Counted from the first letter of the stretch, positions 1-12,787 are shown. The stretch: DNA of 64,000 nt from Sisyra terminalis (GCA_958496175.1 OY292274.1:45890630-45954629), one strand, 5' to 3'. Notes: generated from the letters alone by a model not told the origin. Numbers and translations are program-made.

Positions 1-90
1 AGGTGTAGGATTCGAATCTCATATGGAGCAAATTTTCAATATTTTCCGATCTACGGATTTTCACTAACCCTAAATCACTAACCCTGAATA
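1..90 (+). repeat. tRNA-derived SINE, 5'-truncated by the window edge
   Basis: The B-box-like GGATTCGAATCTC lies at 8-20. It is followed by the family body (GAGCAAATTTTCAATATTT, then TTTTCACTAACCCTAAATCACTAA). The same body occurs at 35.7, 59.0, 61.0 and 62.9 kb. Confidence 0.6.
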
Positions 91-624
91 ATTACAATTT
101 CAAGAAACAACACTGTTACGAAAGTAGTTTTAACTTTTTCTAAAGATAACAGTGTTCTAAAATATTCTTATTCCGAAAAGGCACTTTAACTGAATGGTAT
201 AATAATACTTGTAACAACAGTTACAAACTCAATACAAAGTAATAGGTACTAGGACGAAAAAACTTGCATCCGTAAACAGGTTATTTGACTAATTTTGAAA
301 AATTGTTATAATTTTTTTTTATTGCATTATAAATACAATACATTGATATTTCTGGGAAATATACTATACTGTCATTAAAAAACGATGTTAAGGTTTAAAA
401 TCTCAAAACTGCGCCATAACGCTATTCTTGTAATGATAGTGACGTGTGACGTCATTTGCAAGTAAATAAGTAAACGTAATAAGTAATATTTCTTAGATTT
501 TATCAAGTAAACTAAAAAATTAACAGCTACATTACTTGATATTATTTTAAACTTTGTGATATTTTTAATTATTATTTACAGTTGGTTTACAATTATCAAG
601 ATCCTTAGTGACTTGAAGGTGCAT

Positions 625-750
625 ACAATATCTATGAATCGAGAAATATTGAAAATTTGCTCGACAAGAGAATCGAATCCAGCATCAATTTGGGTGGTCA
701 ACTGGTCAAGTTGGTTGCTCTAAAACTGATTTAGATCCACCTTGATCCCT
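625..750 (-). repeat. tRNA-derived SINE, degenerate copy
   Basis: On the minus strand an A-box-like stretch around CTTGACCAGTTGACCACC precedes a B-box GGATTCGATTCTC. The family body follows with GAGCAAATTTTCAATATTTC. It is diverged and lacks a clear 3' tail. It faces the copy at the left edge. Confidence 0.5.
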
Positions 751-971
751 CGGTCAGTAGGTCTCGGCTAAATTTAGTGCTAAATACTTCAAAAATAGTA
801 TCTCTAAAAACACGACCTCATTTTTTGCTTGATTTTTTTGACATACATTAAATGTACGTGGCTTATATTTTTTTCAATATTCTTTTTCTAAAAGCCAATT
901 TAACGTACTGTACTTAAAAAGAAAAGTTCAAATATTCATAATATTTACAAAAAAAAATGGTTTTTGCTTAC

Positions 972-1789
972 TTTGGCCACATATGGATAGTCAGCTGCGG
1001 TTTCCAAACCACCGACTTTGTCCAAGTACTTGAGTGTATTGCGTAAACTACCACCGTTACAGCCATAATTTCCGGCTCGAGAACTACAATCGATAATTTG
1101 TTGTTCACTTAGTGGAATTAAGTTTTTGGTAACTTTGTAGACTTGAGCTTGAATCGTATGTGCTATGCTAAAAGCGTAACAAGAGCCACAATCACGTTGA
1201 TTGTTCGTTGGGGTAACAAAACCCTTATCTCGCCAATCTATCTGATAAACAAAAAACATATATAATTTTTTATATTAAATTCTTCTTTTCATTACCTCCT
1301 CCGGTATGGAAGCCGAACGACGCACAGCTCCTACAGTTTCCGGTCCGCCAAGTTTTCTTCGGCGACTTTTCGTCAAACGAATCATTTCTCGATGATACAA
1401 TTTTTGAGACTATAATAATAAAAAGAGGGAAAAGTGCTTCACTTATATATACAATTTTTAGAGTTACCAAATCGGAAAGATGATTTAACTTTAGAGTATA
1501 ACTATGAACTCCTTGAGCGGCTTCTTCATTGTGTTTATAGATTCGTTCACAATTATTAATCCAGGCTTGACGTCTTCGTTCCTCCAGGGAAGTTGTATAC
1601 GTTTTATTGTACTTTTGCTAAAAATGTTTAAAATAATTTTCGTTTTGAATTTCTCAAAAAAGGCACAAATACTTTAAATAGCTGCCATGTTTGTTCCAAA
1701 TGAGTTTGATTGTGTGGTATACATTCGATTTCATGGTTAGCGTTAACAATTAAAATGGATTTTAACAATATAAATATGAGAAATAACAT
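972..1789 (-). CDS. Papain-family (C1A) cysteine protease, cathepsin L-like, 3' part off the window
   Basis: Four minus-strand exons: 1789-1673, 1617-1468, 1409-1296 and 1241-972. All are joined in phase 0 at GT-AG sites, giving 177 residues before the model leaves the window. Residues 1-18 form a hydrophobic signal peptide (MLFLIFILLK onward). Residues 30-100 look like an I29 propeptide inhibitor domain (TWQLFKQKYNKTY, then NHLSDL). The mature enzyme starts near IDWRDKGFVTP. The active-site segment reads QRDCGSCYAFS, so the catalytic Cys and oxyanion Gln are present but the usual Trp after Cys is Tyr. CNGG follows as in cathepsin L-type enzymes. The last visible residues are DYPYVAK before a GTAAGC donor. 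The His and Asn catalytic residues must lie in exons left of position 1. Expected role: secreted or lysosomal proteolysis, possibly digestive. The start lies only about 290 bp from the 3' end of PPP4R4. Confidence 0.85.
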
Positions 1790-2076
1790 TTTATATATAT
1801 AATTTCTAAACTGAATGAATTCATCTTATTTAACTATACCTAAATAATAATCGTACGCGAAATGCATTTTTGCAATTTTTTCTATCGACTCAGTCGTTTT
1901 TTTAACGCTTTGATGAGACATTAATCAAAGATGCAACACAGACATTTTTTATTTCTATTAAAAAAAATTTATAATCACATTTTTGAAAATATTGATTAAA
2001 AAGTAAAATTAAAATAGCTATACAATATCTGCTATAAATTCTCCTTCGGTGTGGTTTATGGTATTACCATGAAAAA

Positions 2077-5000
2077 TTATCGTCTGGAAGGTAAAAAGAA
2101 ATATAGAAAATCAAAATGTTCATTCATTTCAATATATTTGTATAAAAATACCGCATAGGGGGTTGCGATGGGGTGGTTAACGTTGGTGATCGGGGCGATA
2201 AAGCAACTCTTGCACTTTGATTTGACGAACTTGACTTCAGCATAGAATCTTGATCATAGTTTTGATTTCGCGGAGTACCTGGTTGATCTTAATGATAAAT
2301 ATTGTGAAGCCGTTCTAAAAGTGATAAAAAAAAAATTTACTCATAACCGGATTCGTAGGCATGCCAGTACTTTTAATCGCGACTCCAGCCTTTGCTTTGT
2401 TTTCCTCGTCAAGCAACCGTTGCTCTTCAGGATCAATTTTATCCTACAAAGAAAAATTAAATCGTCAATTTATGTTACTGAATTAGTAAAGGAGGTCAGA
2501 GTCAGATCAAAATTGTTCAACCCTATTCTTCTATATCTAATTTTAGATTCAATCCAATTTTTTTCACGGTTTCCTTCGTTTTCTTTTTTTTCATCTTTAA
2601 GTCTGACCCTGATTGATTCAGTAATTAATGTACCTTAGCTGTAAGGACTTCCATTCGATTCAATTGAATTATTACATTCGACAATAATTCACGACAGTCT
2701 CGATCTTTTTCATTTTGATTCATTTTTGCGAGAACCGTTTCTAATGTTGTCAGCAGTTTACGATCATTGGGAAGTCGAATTATTGATTTTAACTTTGGAA
2801 ACAGTGTCAGAACGCACAGCCTAATATTAGCGACTCGATCTTCTAAAATTCAATAAAAAAATGAGCTCCAGCAAAAAAATTTTATTGCCTCGCAATTAAG
2901 AAAGTTGGTATTTATATAGAGTTCAAACCTTAAAAACGCTTTTTTCATGTCATAAACATACTTTCTGTGCGTTAATCATTTCATAACTATAGGGGATCCC
3001 AGGATAATGCAAATTTCGAGTTCTTACATAATAAAAACAAATTTAAATCAAAAATTGTATTCCTTTTTTTAATCGTAACTATACGCTAAACAACCTCCAA
3101 TTATTTTGGGGTCCCAATGATGACCAAGTATTAGTTTTATAATCAAATTAATAGCAAAAAACATGATTGTTAAACGAATTATAGAAATCATGAAGTCAAA
3201 ATAATTTCCTTTCTCAATTCCTGTTGCACACCATTTTTAAGTTAATCGCCGGTAATAAGGCCTGTCAGCTAATAAGGCCTATGTGACAAAAATACAACTT
3301 GAAATGGTCAATATCGCTTAAGATTCACTTTCAAGTCGCTGATATTCACTAGTAGTACCTCAAATTTTTGGCAACATATTAGATTGCTTGCTGGCATTAT
3401 GGCAGCGACATTTATCATGCATCGACAATCGTACAAATTAATCAGAAGTATTTTTTTGTATTAATGCACTTATGAATATTTTTTATTCCTTACTTCATGC
3501 TTCTATGACTTTTGATGTTTGAATACTAAGGTTCTGGAATACTGAATATCATGGTTCAAATAATATTTCTTTAGTTTTTGCATAATACAGGATAATATAG
3601 ATACTTCTGAGTGGTCCTTCATGGATTAGAACGACTGTTTAGCAAAGAAATTTGTTTTTATTTCTAAGTCTTTAAGCATGTCTTATTATTGATCACAATT
3701 ATCAAATATTCGAAGATTTTTGATTATTTATAAATTATATTTCATAAGTATAAATATTATTTATACATTATTTAAAAATAATACGAAACTGCATTAATAA
3801 CGCTCACGGTGAGTCAATTTTGAAAGTAGTCTCAGCTAATAAAATTCCTCCCGAAATTGGAAAAATAGTAGCAGAGAAGAGATGTCCAGTATCAAGACGT
3901 AAACAATAAATTTAACTATATATAATGTTTATTACAATGTACTATTTAAAATAAAAATAGTTGTTTTTATGAGCCTTGATTTTATCTGAGGCTCATCTAA
4001 AGTTAGCATTGTTTATTTGGCCCAAGTAAACTTTTGAGTTTAACATCCCTGCTGTAAAATTAGGATACTAATTACTAATGTGAAAAAAACATTTATTCTT
4101 TGAAAAAGTCTATAGCCAAAATACGCTTAAGAACAATATTTCAAGCTTTCCTATTATATATCTTTTTATAAACCAAATATCCTTTTATAAATTAAACTAT
4201 TACCCGTCAACGAAAGTAAAGGTAAAAAGAAAAACTCTTTAAAGTATTCCGTGCTGAATATTTCAAACAATTCCGTACAAAGTCGAATATATATAACTCG
4301 AGTATAACAGCAATTACTCTTCACTAAATCATTGATAATGCGGTTTCGAATATCAGTTCGTTGTTGTTGTTTATTGTTGTAACGCAAAAATTTCAACAAA
4401 GTTCTTCCAGCTTGCTGTCGTGATGGTTTTGCTCTCTAAAAAAAGACTAGAAAAAAAGAGTTGTCGGACTCTATCGAAACTTACTCCTTTGACCATTTTT
4501 TGAAAGACAATAGGTAGAAATTGGCTGTGAATAAAATCACTGGGAAAAACTGCTGGAAGACATTCCAATTGGCGTAAAAATAATGTGTACAATCGCCAAT
4601 TGTTTGATTTCCCAATCAGAGCCTCGCACTTGAGGAGACTTCGACCAATTTCAATAACAACATTGTCCTGTAATAGAAAGAAACGATCGTTTTTCCAATA
4701 TCATATCAAGATCAAAGTTATTGTAAACCATGTGTAAAAAGTTCTTAAGTTAAAGACGTCTGAATTATCTGTATGTGGTGTTTAGGAAGACGACATAATA
4801 TTATTTAAAAATGGATCCTTCAACGAAGTAGGTACGGACATGACCTTACCAGTTGTAGTACGTAAGTAATATTAATGGATTAAAAACTAGTGATCATTAT
4901 TAATCGCAATACTTACAACTTGTTGAACTTGCAAAACATTTTGTTTCGTGAACTGAACCAAGGTAATAGTTATATGTGGTACAAAGCATGATAAAACATC

Positions 5001-8000
5001 TTCTGAATCATCTCGTAACAATCGAATAACATCGTCTTTAATAATTCGTACTTGTGGACCTAAAATTTACAGTAATCAAGAAGCCGACGAAAGTCAAATG
5101 ATTTAAGTTATTACCAAGACATTTTGCCACCTCGTGCAAACCACTAGCGACAATTCTTCGCACCAAATAGCAAGGATCGCTCGACAATGTCGAAATTACT
5201 GTATACAAAAGATCCAATGAACTTGAGCTTGAATTAAGGACAAACATTGTCATCGCTGGTAAATTATAAGCACAATGTTGGCGACATGTCACGTCTTGAA
5301 ATGTATCTTTCGATGCCGTTGATGAAACCTAAAGAAGGAAAAGTAGAAGTAGAAGTATTGTCAAATAAAAATTGAATCGTACCGACAAGCCACGCTGAGC
5401 CAAAATCTTGTAAATTGTTATAATTATGGTGCAATCAGATGATGAAAAAACCGATGCAAGACTGTGACAATATCGACCCATTTCACGAGCAACAATAACT
5501 GATGTCGCATCGTCTGCCCGGGTACTCAAATCACAAAGACGAATCACCAACGGAACTATCGTCGTTTTCAAGACATCTATGAAAAAATAATAAAAGATAT
5601 AACAATAGGAAAATTCACTTAGTTTTAGAGGTATGACTAACACCCATTTGTGACTAACACCCACCAAGTGTTTCCTATCTAGTCTAGTCTAATCAGGTGC
5701 TATCGGTGCTATCCATCTACTTAGAGCCTAAAAGTTATTTCACATTTATATATAACTAGCTGATCCCCTCGACTTCGTCTGCGTAACGTAGATGTAGATT
5801 ATATTTTCTTTTCAGATTTGCTCTTTGTATATGGAAATTTTTATTTCTCTTATTTCTTTTACGATAAACATAATCATACTTAAAACACTATTTGGCGACT
5901 TTAAAAAGACACATTTAAGAAACTGAAAATTTAATACAGCCTATGTTCAACGGAGATAGTGTAGCTTCCCAACAGTGAAAGAATTTTTCAAATCGGTCTA
6001 GTAGTTTCGGAGCCTATTCAATGCAAACAAACAATCAAATCTTTCCTCTTTCTAATATTAGAGTAGAAAAACGGAACAATTAAATTTACTAAAATTTGGT
6101 TTTATGATACAACACAAATACTCACTCACATTAGGCTACATATCATTCCTTAAAAATAATAAGGAATGGTATCCCCAACGTAAAAATTGAGGGATGAGAA
6201 AAAAAATACTTTAGACAGGCGAGTTGTATATCGTTGGAAAAAAGTTAAAAAACAATTTGTTTTTATGTTTTTAGTTGAACTAATAACTATCATAGAAAAT
6301 TTATTTTAAAGTACAAAAATCGTTCCTTTGAAATATAAACATTTTTATATACAAAAAACTTAAGATTTTTAAATACGTTAATAGCGCTTTGGTTTACATA
6401 TCTGATTCTCATGATTACAGAGCCGTGGGTTCAAATCTTATTGTAAGTTTTTGTTTTACAAAATTGTTGTAAATTGACTCCGAGAGTTGTTCAGTAAGAA
6501 AATATTATCGAAAAAGTAATAGTAATAAAACTTATATTAAATACGTTTTGAAAACTGTGCATATATAAAATCGTGTATTTATATACTCTCTCTAACTGAT
6601 GAAATTTGTATAATCGGTGTATTTCTTATAAGAAATAGGCATACAATAATTTTTTTTTTAAATTCCTACCTTAAAAGAGTGAAAAGAGGTGACTAAATTT
6701 ATATGATAATGTAGAATTAATCAATAATCGAAATTTTAAATTTAATAATCAAAGTGCTTTTAAAAACGAAACATTATTACCGCTTCATATTAAACAAAGT
6801 TCATCTATTTTTATATTTAGAAATAAAATATAAGTACCTCTTTTTGTTATATTATTTTGATAACAGCATTTTAAATAATATAATTTCACTAAATTAGTAT
6901 GAAAATTTATGACGTACTTCTAACAAATAGACGATTTTTAATTTTTGTTTGTTTTTCAACAATCAAATTTTAAAAAATCTAATTTTGTAGATCTAGTATA
7001 TTTTATAGATTGTAGACCTAGAGAAATTATGTATTCTGCTGAAAAACATTAAGAGGGCAATTTTTTCATACATTTCATTCAATTAAAATATAAAATCTTC
7101 CATACTAACTTTTCTTCAGTATTTAGAATAATTTGAAAACCAATTATTGTTATTGAAAATAAATAAAATATTGGAATTTATTTCCACACTTTCCACTTAT
7201 TTCCAACAATTTTCTATGTACAACGTCCAAATGTGCGAAATCGAATTGCTTTTGAGTCATGATAATCAAAATAAAAACCTCTGTTAAGTTAGCACCCGAC
7301 TTTTACAAATTAAAATTTTTAATATATTTTTAGATTGCCTTTTGTTTGTACTTGATTGTACCGAAAAAATTTTTGTTTGTACCCCAACCGAAAAAAAGTT
7401 GTTAAATTTGTAAAAAACGATAGCCCCCCATTGTTAGATTTTTCCAAAAAAAATTAACGGCCATAGATAGGCCTTGACAAGTAAAGGATTGTACCGAAAA
7501 TAATTTGTTTCTAACTTTAACCCAAAAAAAGTTATGAGCGATTTTGTGAATGCACTTATTCGATTGAATATAGAGTTTTCTGGCTACTACGGATTTTCCT
7601 TGACTGATTTTCGAAATTTAAAAGCAGTACAATCTAGCTACTGTGCCGCTGAGGATTTTACCGAAAAAATTATATTTCTAACCCTTTTCCAACGGAAGTT
7701 ATAAAGGATTTTGTATGAGTAATTAGACTCTAATTACTCTATTGTTGAAATTGCAAAAACGGCCATAACTTTGAATCTATTGAGGTACAAACGAATTTTT
7801 TTGCGGATTCTCCCGGGTGCTGGTCTCTAGTTGATGAAACCAGAGACTTTGCAAAAAAATCACTTTTTATTTAAAGTAACAGTTTATTAGAAGTGTCTTC
7901 TTAAAGACATTAAATAGAGTTTTGAGATATAAATATGTCTTTCATAAAAGGTATATAACAAATCAAAAATTCCGTGTACCACGAAAACAGCTAATTTAAA

Positions 8001-11000
8001 AAAGAAATATAACAATACCTACGTTATGCAGATGAAGTCGCGGACATCAACTAGTGAAGATATAAGTGTGAAATGATTTTTATGAGTTCAACTATTCGTT
8101 GGGCTACTTAGGGTCAAAATATTTGAGGAACGTTTTATAAAAAATAGGTCAAATTTTTATAATTTGGTTCCAAAAGTTTTGATGAACTAAATCAATCAAT
8201 CTATTAACTTTTACTATATAATTATAGCAATTACTTGATAGATCTCTGAGTCTCTAAAAATAATTTTCATGTATTGTGGGATTCGAACCCAGACCAATTG
8301 GCATATATATAAAGCGATGGTCATTACCACTACTCCAATAAATATGCTTTTTAGACTTAAAAGCTGCTGTTTGTTGATTTACAAATATTTGTATTTTCAA
8401 TAAAAAGTTAAGAAAAAACAAACCAGGGCTCAAATAGGGAATCATTTGAACGATTATACCAGCTGTTGCCGCTCTAACATACAAATTATCGTCTTGAACA
8501 AGTTCAATTAAAGAAGGCATCAAGTAAGCCTGAACCGAATCGATTCCAACTCCTCCAAAAACAAATTAAAGTTATCAATTTAAAAAGTTAAATTCTTCAC
8601 CAAATTGTACTTTACCATTGGAAATAAATGGAAATTGCTGGGCAGTTGCCGAACGCACTTCATATGAACTATCTTGTGCCAAATTCAAAATCGCTGGTAA
8701 TATTTCCTTTTTAGCACTATAACTGTCAATATTATTGTGCGAGCAAATTTTTCCCAACAATCGTACTCCAATTATTTTCGTTACTGGCATATTTTGCAAA
8801 TTTGATTTTTGAATAGCCACTGGTAAAATCTAGAGAATCATAAAGTAAAGAGTGTTATGGCGTGAATTATTCAACAAAAGCATAGTCCTGATAAAAAAAT
8901 ATTTTAAAACTAAAGCTTTTGAGGCCATATTTTGAATAATTTTAACAATAGGTTGATAGAGAAGTGAATGCTTTTTAATGAGATGAGTCCACCAGGATAA
9001 GGTGGTACTCAACACTGTAGCTTTAAGGCTTATTGTGTTTCTTGGGTACCTGTTCCGCTTACGTAATGTCAAGTAGCTGAACAAGCCTTCGTGTTTGGCA
9101 TATGAAGTGTTTTTCGATCATTTTAGTACCAAGGTCTGCTATCCCCAGGCATTTATGTTCTATTCATCCAAAACGCTGTATTCCAGCAAAACATAGGATG
9201 CAGCACCATCTTTTACCTGACAAAATCTGCATATTGGATCACCAATTGTATGCAGGTTTTTCTCTAATCCGCATTGGCCGGCTATTAAGCCTATTATCAC
9301 TGACTTGGGTTCTTGTAAGGTTGTAAGATTAAGAATTTCAGTAGTAAGATTCAAAGAGGGTGAAGTGAGTGATTGAAAAACCAATGAAATGTGACAGAAA
9401 AGAACAACTACTTTTTTTTTATTATGACAGGTTCTTCAGGATGAGGTTAGTTGAGCCTCAACACTGCAGCCTCAGGGCTAATTGTGTTTCCTGGGTCACT
9501 ATTTCACCTAGTTAAGACCAAACAGCTGGGTGAACCTCAACACTCGTTATACTAGATGCTTTCCGATAATTTCAGTTCCAGAACTTGTTAACCCAAGTTC
9601 TTTATTTCTCCATTTATTCAGAGCACCACATTTCTACAGAACCTGGGAAACGGTTTCATTCCCTGCCTGGCATTTTAGGTCATCCACATAATCTCATTGT
9701 GCGCAGATGCTTCTTCATTCCACAGTGGCCGGTTATTAGAGCCGTTACCACTCTGATCTGCTTTTTTGTAAGACCAAGTATTTCAGTAGTTAGTTTTGGT
9801 GATGCTTTTTACATCATATTTTTCGGCTTTTATTCAGCAGTGTTTTTCCATGTTATGCAGTGGTTTTTGTAAACCCATTCCTTGATGGTATTGTAATGTT
9901 TTTGTACAGTTATTTTTCGTCAAGGATTTGTGTTACAACCTACAATATACTGATTTATATACTTGCGAAAATGTTATTTATTTCACACAATACACTTATT
10001 TACTTTTTATAACTAGAGTAGTTTAGACCTCCCAGAATTTTTGATTCTGTAGATCTTTTTACGACAGTTTTTTTTTATTAATCGGTTTTATTATCCTTTT
10101 AGCGTTTCTTTTTTAAAGACCTCCACGGAAACTTCTCGATAGTTTTTTTATCTCATTGTTCCCTTTATTCATTTTTATCACTCATGCAGTAGGGAGCCGT
10201 CTGGGTGTAAGACTGAATATGTAACAGTATTTTTCAACTGGCGATTTTGTAACCCAAAGTATCTGTGAACTCGCAAAGAGTGATTGGGATCCTTTCCGGG
10301 GAAAGGCGTTCGCCTTTTCGTTATCTTTGATACCCTTATGGCCTGACACCCATCCCAAGTTTACCTTGTTTTTGTTAGCCAGGCTTGTGAAGAAAGCACA
10401 ACTATTACTATCATATGAAGTTAACTCGAGTCTATAGAAAATGTTTTTTTGAAATCGCTATCGAAGTCTACCAATTTGGTAACCCTACCAACTTCATATG
10501 ATAGTCATAATTGTCTTCTTTTGTCACGTCCTTATTGAATTTTTAATCAACTTTTTTCAAGTTATTCCAAAAATGGCTACAAAATTGGTCAAAAGCTTCA
10601 GTTTTAAAGTTGTCTTTTTTAACAGGGAAGGATATTTAGAATAGAGCATTCATGTTTCTTGAGACCACCGCTTCTTTTAGATTCTCTTTCAATCTTATGG
10701 ATTGTGCTTAAATTCCCCATTCAGTCAATCAAGAATTTATTTATGGTTCAATTACATAGATTCATGGCGAGGAACATGAAAAAAGAGAATCTTAGTCGTA
10801 AGCGGAGTCATTTTTTTCTTTGACCTAAGCACTCTATTCTATATCTCTATGAAGTAAACATGAATTTTGAACACCTCATTGTTGACGACTTTGATTGGAA
10901 AAGTTGGGATGGCTAAAAGAAGTGTTTCAAGCCATGCAGACGAAATGTTTTGATCGCGATTTTCGATTCCAGCCATAGCACTTGGAATCATAAATGATAC

Positions 11001-11445
11001 GCTTAAGTTGCGTTCGATCATCGAGCGACACATGCGAGATGTGGCTACTTGAAATTCAGTCGAGGAACTAGGAAGCAACTGCTGAATTTTAGGAATGACT
11101 TTCGTGTAGCAGGCTTGCAAATCCACATCAGACATTTCGGGTAATGTGGCCACGACACTTAACTTTTGCACTTCATCCCCTTTTCTAGATATAGCATCAA
11201 GAGCAAATTAATTTGATTTTAAACTTGAACTGTTAGACTTACAGTCTTACGGGTCTTACGTTAGTAAAACGATTGCACGTTCGACTGGTTTATTTTCTAG
11301 ACTTGGGTCCAGTATATGCTTTTCCATTTGCTCTTTACTCTGGTAAAGAAAAAATTATTATCAGCTTTAAAAATGTATTTCTATTTACTTTAATCTTTCC
11401 TTTTGATGGCTTGTCCAACTGAATTCCACGTAATTCTTCATCCAT
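2077..11445 (-). CDS. PPP4R4: Serine/threonine-protein phosphatase 4 regulatory subunit 4
   Basis: HEAT-repeat regulatory subunit of the PP4 phosphatase, expected to be cytoplasmic. Exons on the minus strand: 11445-11389, 11339-11260, 11184-10875, 8829-8616, 8552-8424, 5576-5383, 5328-5115, 5059-4917, 4667-4485, 4435-4204, 2842-2634, 2443-2341, and a last exon from 2287. All phases match and total length is divisible by three (743 residues if the last exon reads to a TGA at 2124). Recognised by segments close to the vertebrate protein from memory: AWLETLLLAIPTFP, EILPAILNLAQDSSYEVRSA, HCAYNLPAM, TLLKFLRYN, FFFLPLLSL and RVANIRLCVLTLFPKL. The C-terminal tail is Ser/Pro/Gln-rich and shorter than in vertebrates. 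An alternative end uses a donor at 2151 and a good acceptor at 2084, with a TAA at 2077 (736 residues). The 2.85-kb and 2.0-kb introns carry retroelement debris. Confidence 0.92.
2843..4203. other. PPP4R4 intron 10, no recognisable element
   Basis: AT-rich intron of about 1.36 kb between the exons ending at 4204 and starting at 2842. I see no coding segment, tRNA or convincing terminal-repeat element in it. Confidence 0.5.
5753..6066 (+). mobile_element. Short non-LTR/SINE-like retroelement fragment
   Basis: It begins with ACTAGCTGATCCCCTCGAC and ends with AATCTTTCCTCTTTCTAATA then TTAGAGTAGA. That head-and-tail combination is widespread in insect genomes as short retroposons. A second head fragment lies on the minus strand near 8010-8052. 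A tail-like fragment lies at 53,070-53,110. Confidence 0.5.
7300..7850. repeat. Degenerate internally repeated segment
   Basis: The phrase 'TTGTACCGAAAA...' followed by a 'CCCAA..GAAAAAAAGTT' motif recurs at roughly 7,350, 7,490 and 7,660, each with a GGCCATA-like neighbour. This suggests a diverged direct-repeat unit of roughly 140-170 bp inside the large PPP4R4 intron. No open frame is seen. Confidence 0.35.
8012..8052 (-). mobile_element. Head fragment of the retroposon seen at 5.75 kb
   Basis: The minus strand reads CTAGTTGATGTCCGCGACTT then CATCTGCATAACGTAGG. It matches the head at 5753-5795 with several substitutions. Only the head is recognisable. Confidence 0.4.
8262..8338 (-). repeat. 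tRNA-like sequence (SINE head or tRNA pseudogene)
   Basis: The minus strand has an A-box-like GGAGTAGTGGTAATG followed about 35 bp later by a strong B-box GGTTCGAATCCC. I could not build a complete acceptor stem, so a SINE head or tRNA pseudogene is more likely than a working tRNA. Confidence 0.4.
8978..9880 (-). mobile_element. Non-LTR retrotransposon 3' end, duplicated in tandem (degenerate)
   Basis: Two copies of the same segment about 451 bp apart: for example CAACACTG at 9009 and 9460, and GGCCGGCTATTA / GGCCGGTTATTA near 9276 and 9727. The minus-strand translation of copy 1 contains LIAGQCGLEKNLHTIG then CRFCQV. Copy 2 contains VVTALITGHCGMKKHLRTM. These match the G-H/QC-x-L-x-x-HLHxxG / C-x-x-C region after the RNase H domain of jockey/R1-like elements. 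Both are broken by stops. Confidence 0.65.
10200..10400 (-). mobile_element. Non-LTR retrotransposon RNase H fragment (degenerate)
   Basis: The minus-strand translation reads NLGWVSGHKGIKDNEKAN followed by A-x-x-x-KGS, the W-V-x-GHxGIxxNEKAD-x-ARKGS signature of retrotransposon RNase H. It lies upstream, in element orientation, of the duplicated 3' end, so both may derive from one insertion in PPP4R4 intron 3. Confidence 0.65.
10387..10522. repeat. Short inverted repeat
   Basis: Arms of about 30 bp at 10,387-10,422 and 10,489-10,522 share ACTATCATATGAAGTT and its complement with few mismatches. They flank about 66 bp. It may be a small foldback element. Confidence 0.4.
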
Positions 11446-11629
11446 AACATAAAAAATTCACAAAATAAGTAAAAAAATAAGTAAAAAAAATATAAAAATG
11501 TTAAAATAAATGGAAAAACCCGCTTGTCAAAACCTGAATCAAAACAAAAAATAAGAAGCTGACAAAGCTTTCTAACAAAAAAGCCATAAACAGGCATAAA
11601 AAGCGAACCATTTTAAATGCTCTTTAAAT

Positions 11630-11805
11630 ATAGGATTCAAGTCTCTTTTAGAACAGCCAAATCTGGTAATGTTGCATTTTCTACTTTGTTTTTTATTTAA
11701 TTCACGAATACATCTACCCAAAATGAAAATTTTTCCACAATAGAGAAAATTATACCATATTAGAATTGAATTACCAAAAAAATCGCAAATAGAATAAAAA
11801 AATTT
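11630..11805. mobile_element. Palindromic MITE, copy A (3'-truncated)
   Basis: The left arm is 'TCAAGTCTCTTTTAG..AAATCTGGTAATGTTGCATT'. The usual centre GAGAAAATTATACCATATT follows. The right arm stops after 'ATCGCAAATAGAATAAAAAA'. It lies in the PPP4R4-CMTR1 intergenic region. Confidence 0.65.
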
Positions 11806-11977
11806 TGGGGTTCCACGAGAGAATTTGTCGTATGATTTTAAAATATTCGTAAGATAATCTACAATATTTTCACAAAATTTGTATTAGAAACCCTATGATC
11901 GCAAAAATCACTCAGATGCAGTTCCGTAGCGTGGTCTCAGGAAAATCCAAATAAATTAAAGCCCTTAACTAAAAACG

Positions 11978-12204
11978 GTTCATGTCCTTTTTAGAACCAT
12001 CAAATTTGGCAAGTTTACATTTTCTAATTTGTTTTTTTTTTTTAATTCTATTAGCCATTTTTTTGTTAATTCAGTTCTAATATAGCATAATTTTCTCTTT
12101 AGTGAATAAATTTTCATTATGGACCGATTTACTTACGAATGAAATTAAAAACAGTAGAAAATGCAACGTTGCCAGATTTGACGATTCTAAAAGGAACATG
12201 AGTC
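11978..12204. mobile_element. Palindromic MITE, copy B
   Basis: The left arm has CATGTCCTTTTTAGAACC and the right arm has GCAACGTTGCCAGATTTGAC followed by a complementary end AAAGGAACATG. The arms are imperfect complements over nearly the full length. Confidence 0.75.
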
Positions 12205-12787
12205 TTTAAAATCATGCCTTTCTTTGTGAGTGATGGCTCCCCCTAAATGTTGGTGCTATGAATTTGGGATTTTTCGCCCTCCTGCTACCCATCACTGTGC
12301 CACTGCTCAGATGTCACGTTGATATTACTATCTATCTAAAATATGTACTACTACTAATGTAGTTTATAACAGCTTTAGGTGTGGTAAAAGTTCCATGCTC
12401 CGTAAAAACTTTTGTAAGGTTTCCACAAGAAAAAAAGTTTGGGAAACTCTGTTCTAATAGGTTGGTTTTTTAAAGCGTAAATTGCATTAGCCAAATAAAT
12501 TAAAAATTCAAAAAATCAAAATCTTCGTGGGCTGTTTCTTCTTCAAACAATATCAAAAAAAAATTCTTTAGAGCGTAGATGAGCGTTTTAAGTATCCATT
12601 AACTGGTATACCGATAAGAGTACTATTACTTACCGATACCTACTTGATATTTAGTTTTAAAGTATCGATTTTTTTTTCGATTAAAGAATCGAAATTCGAA
12701 ATTAAAGTATCGAAGGTAAAATTTATATCAATAATTTGTGAGATAGTAGGAATAATGAAAATAGAACACCAAATTTTATTTACATAT

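Noticed and set aside
8262..8338. Working tRNA gene
   Set aside because: A and B boxes are present, but the acceptor and anticodon stems cannot be formed convincingly.
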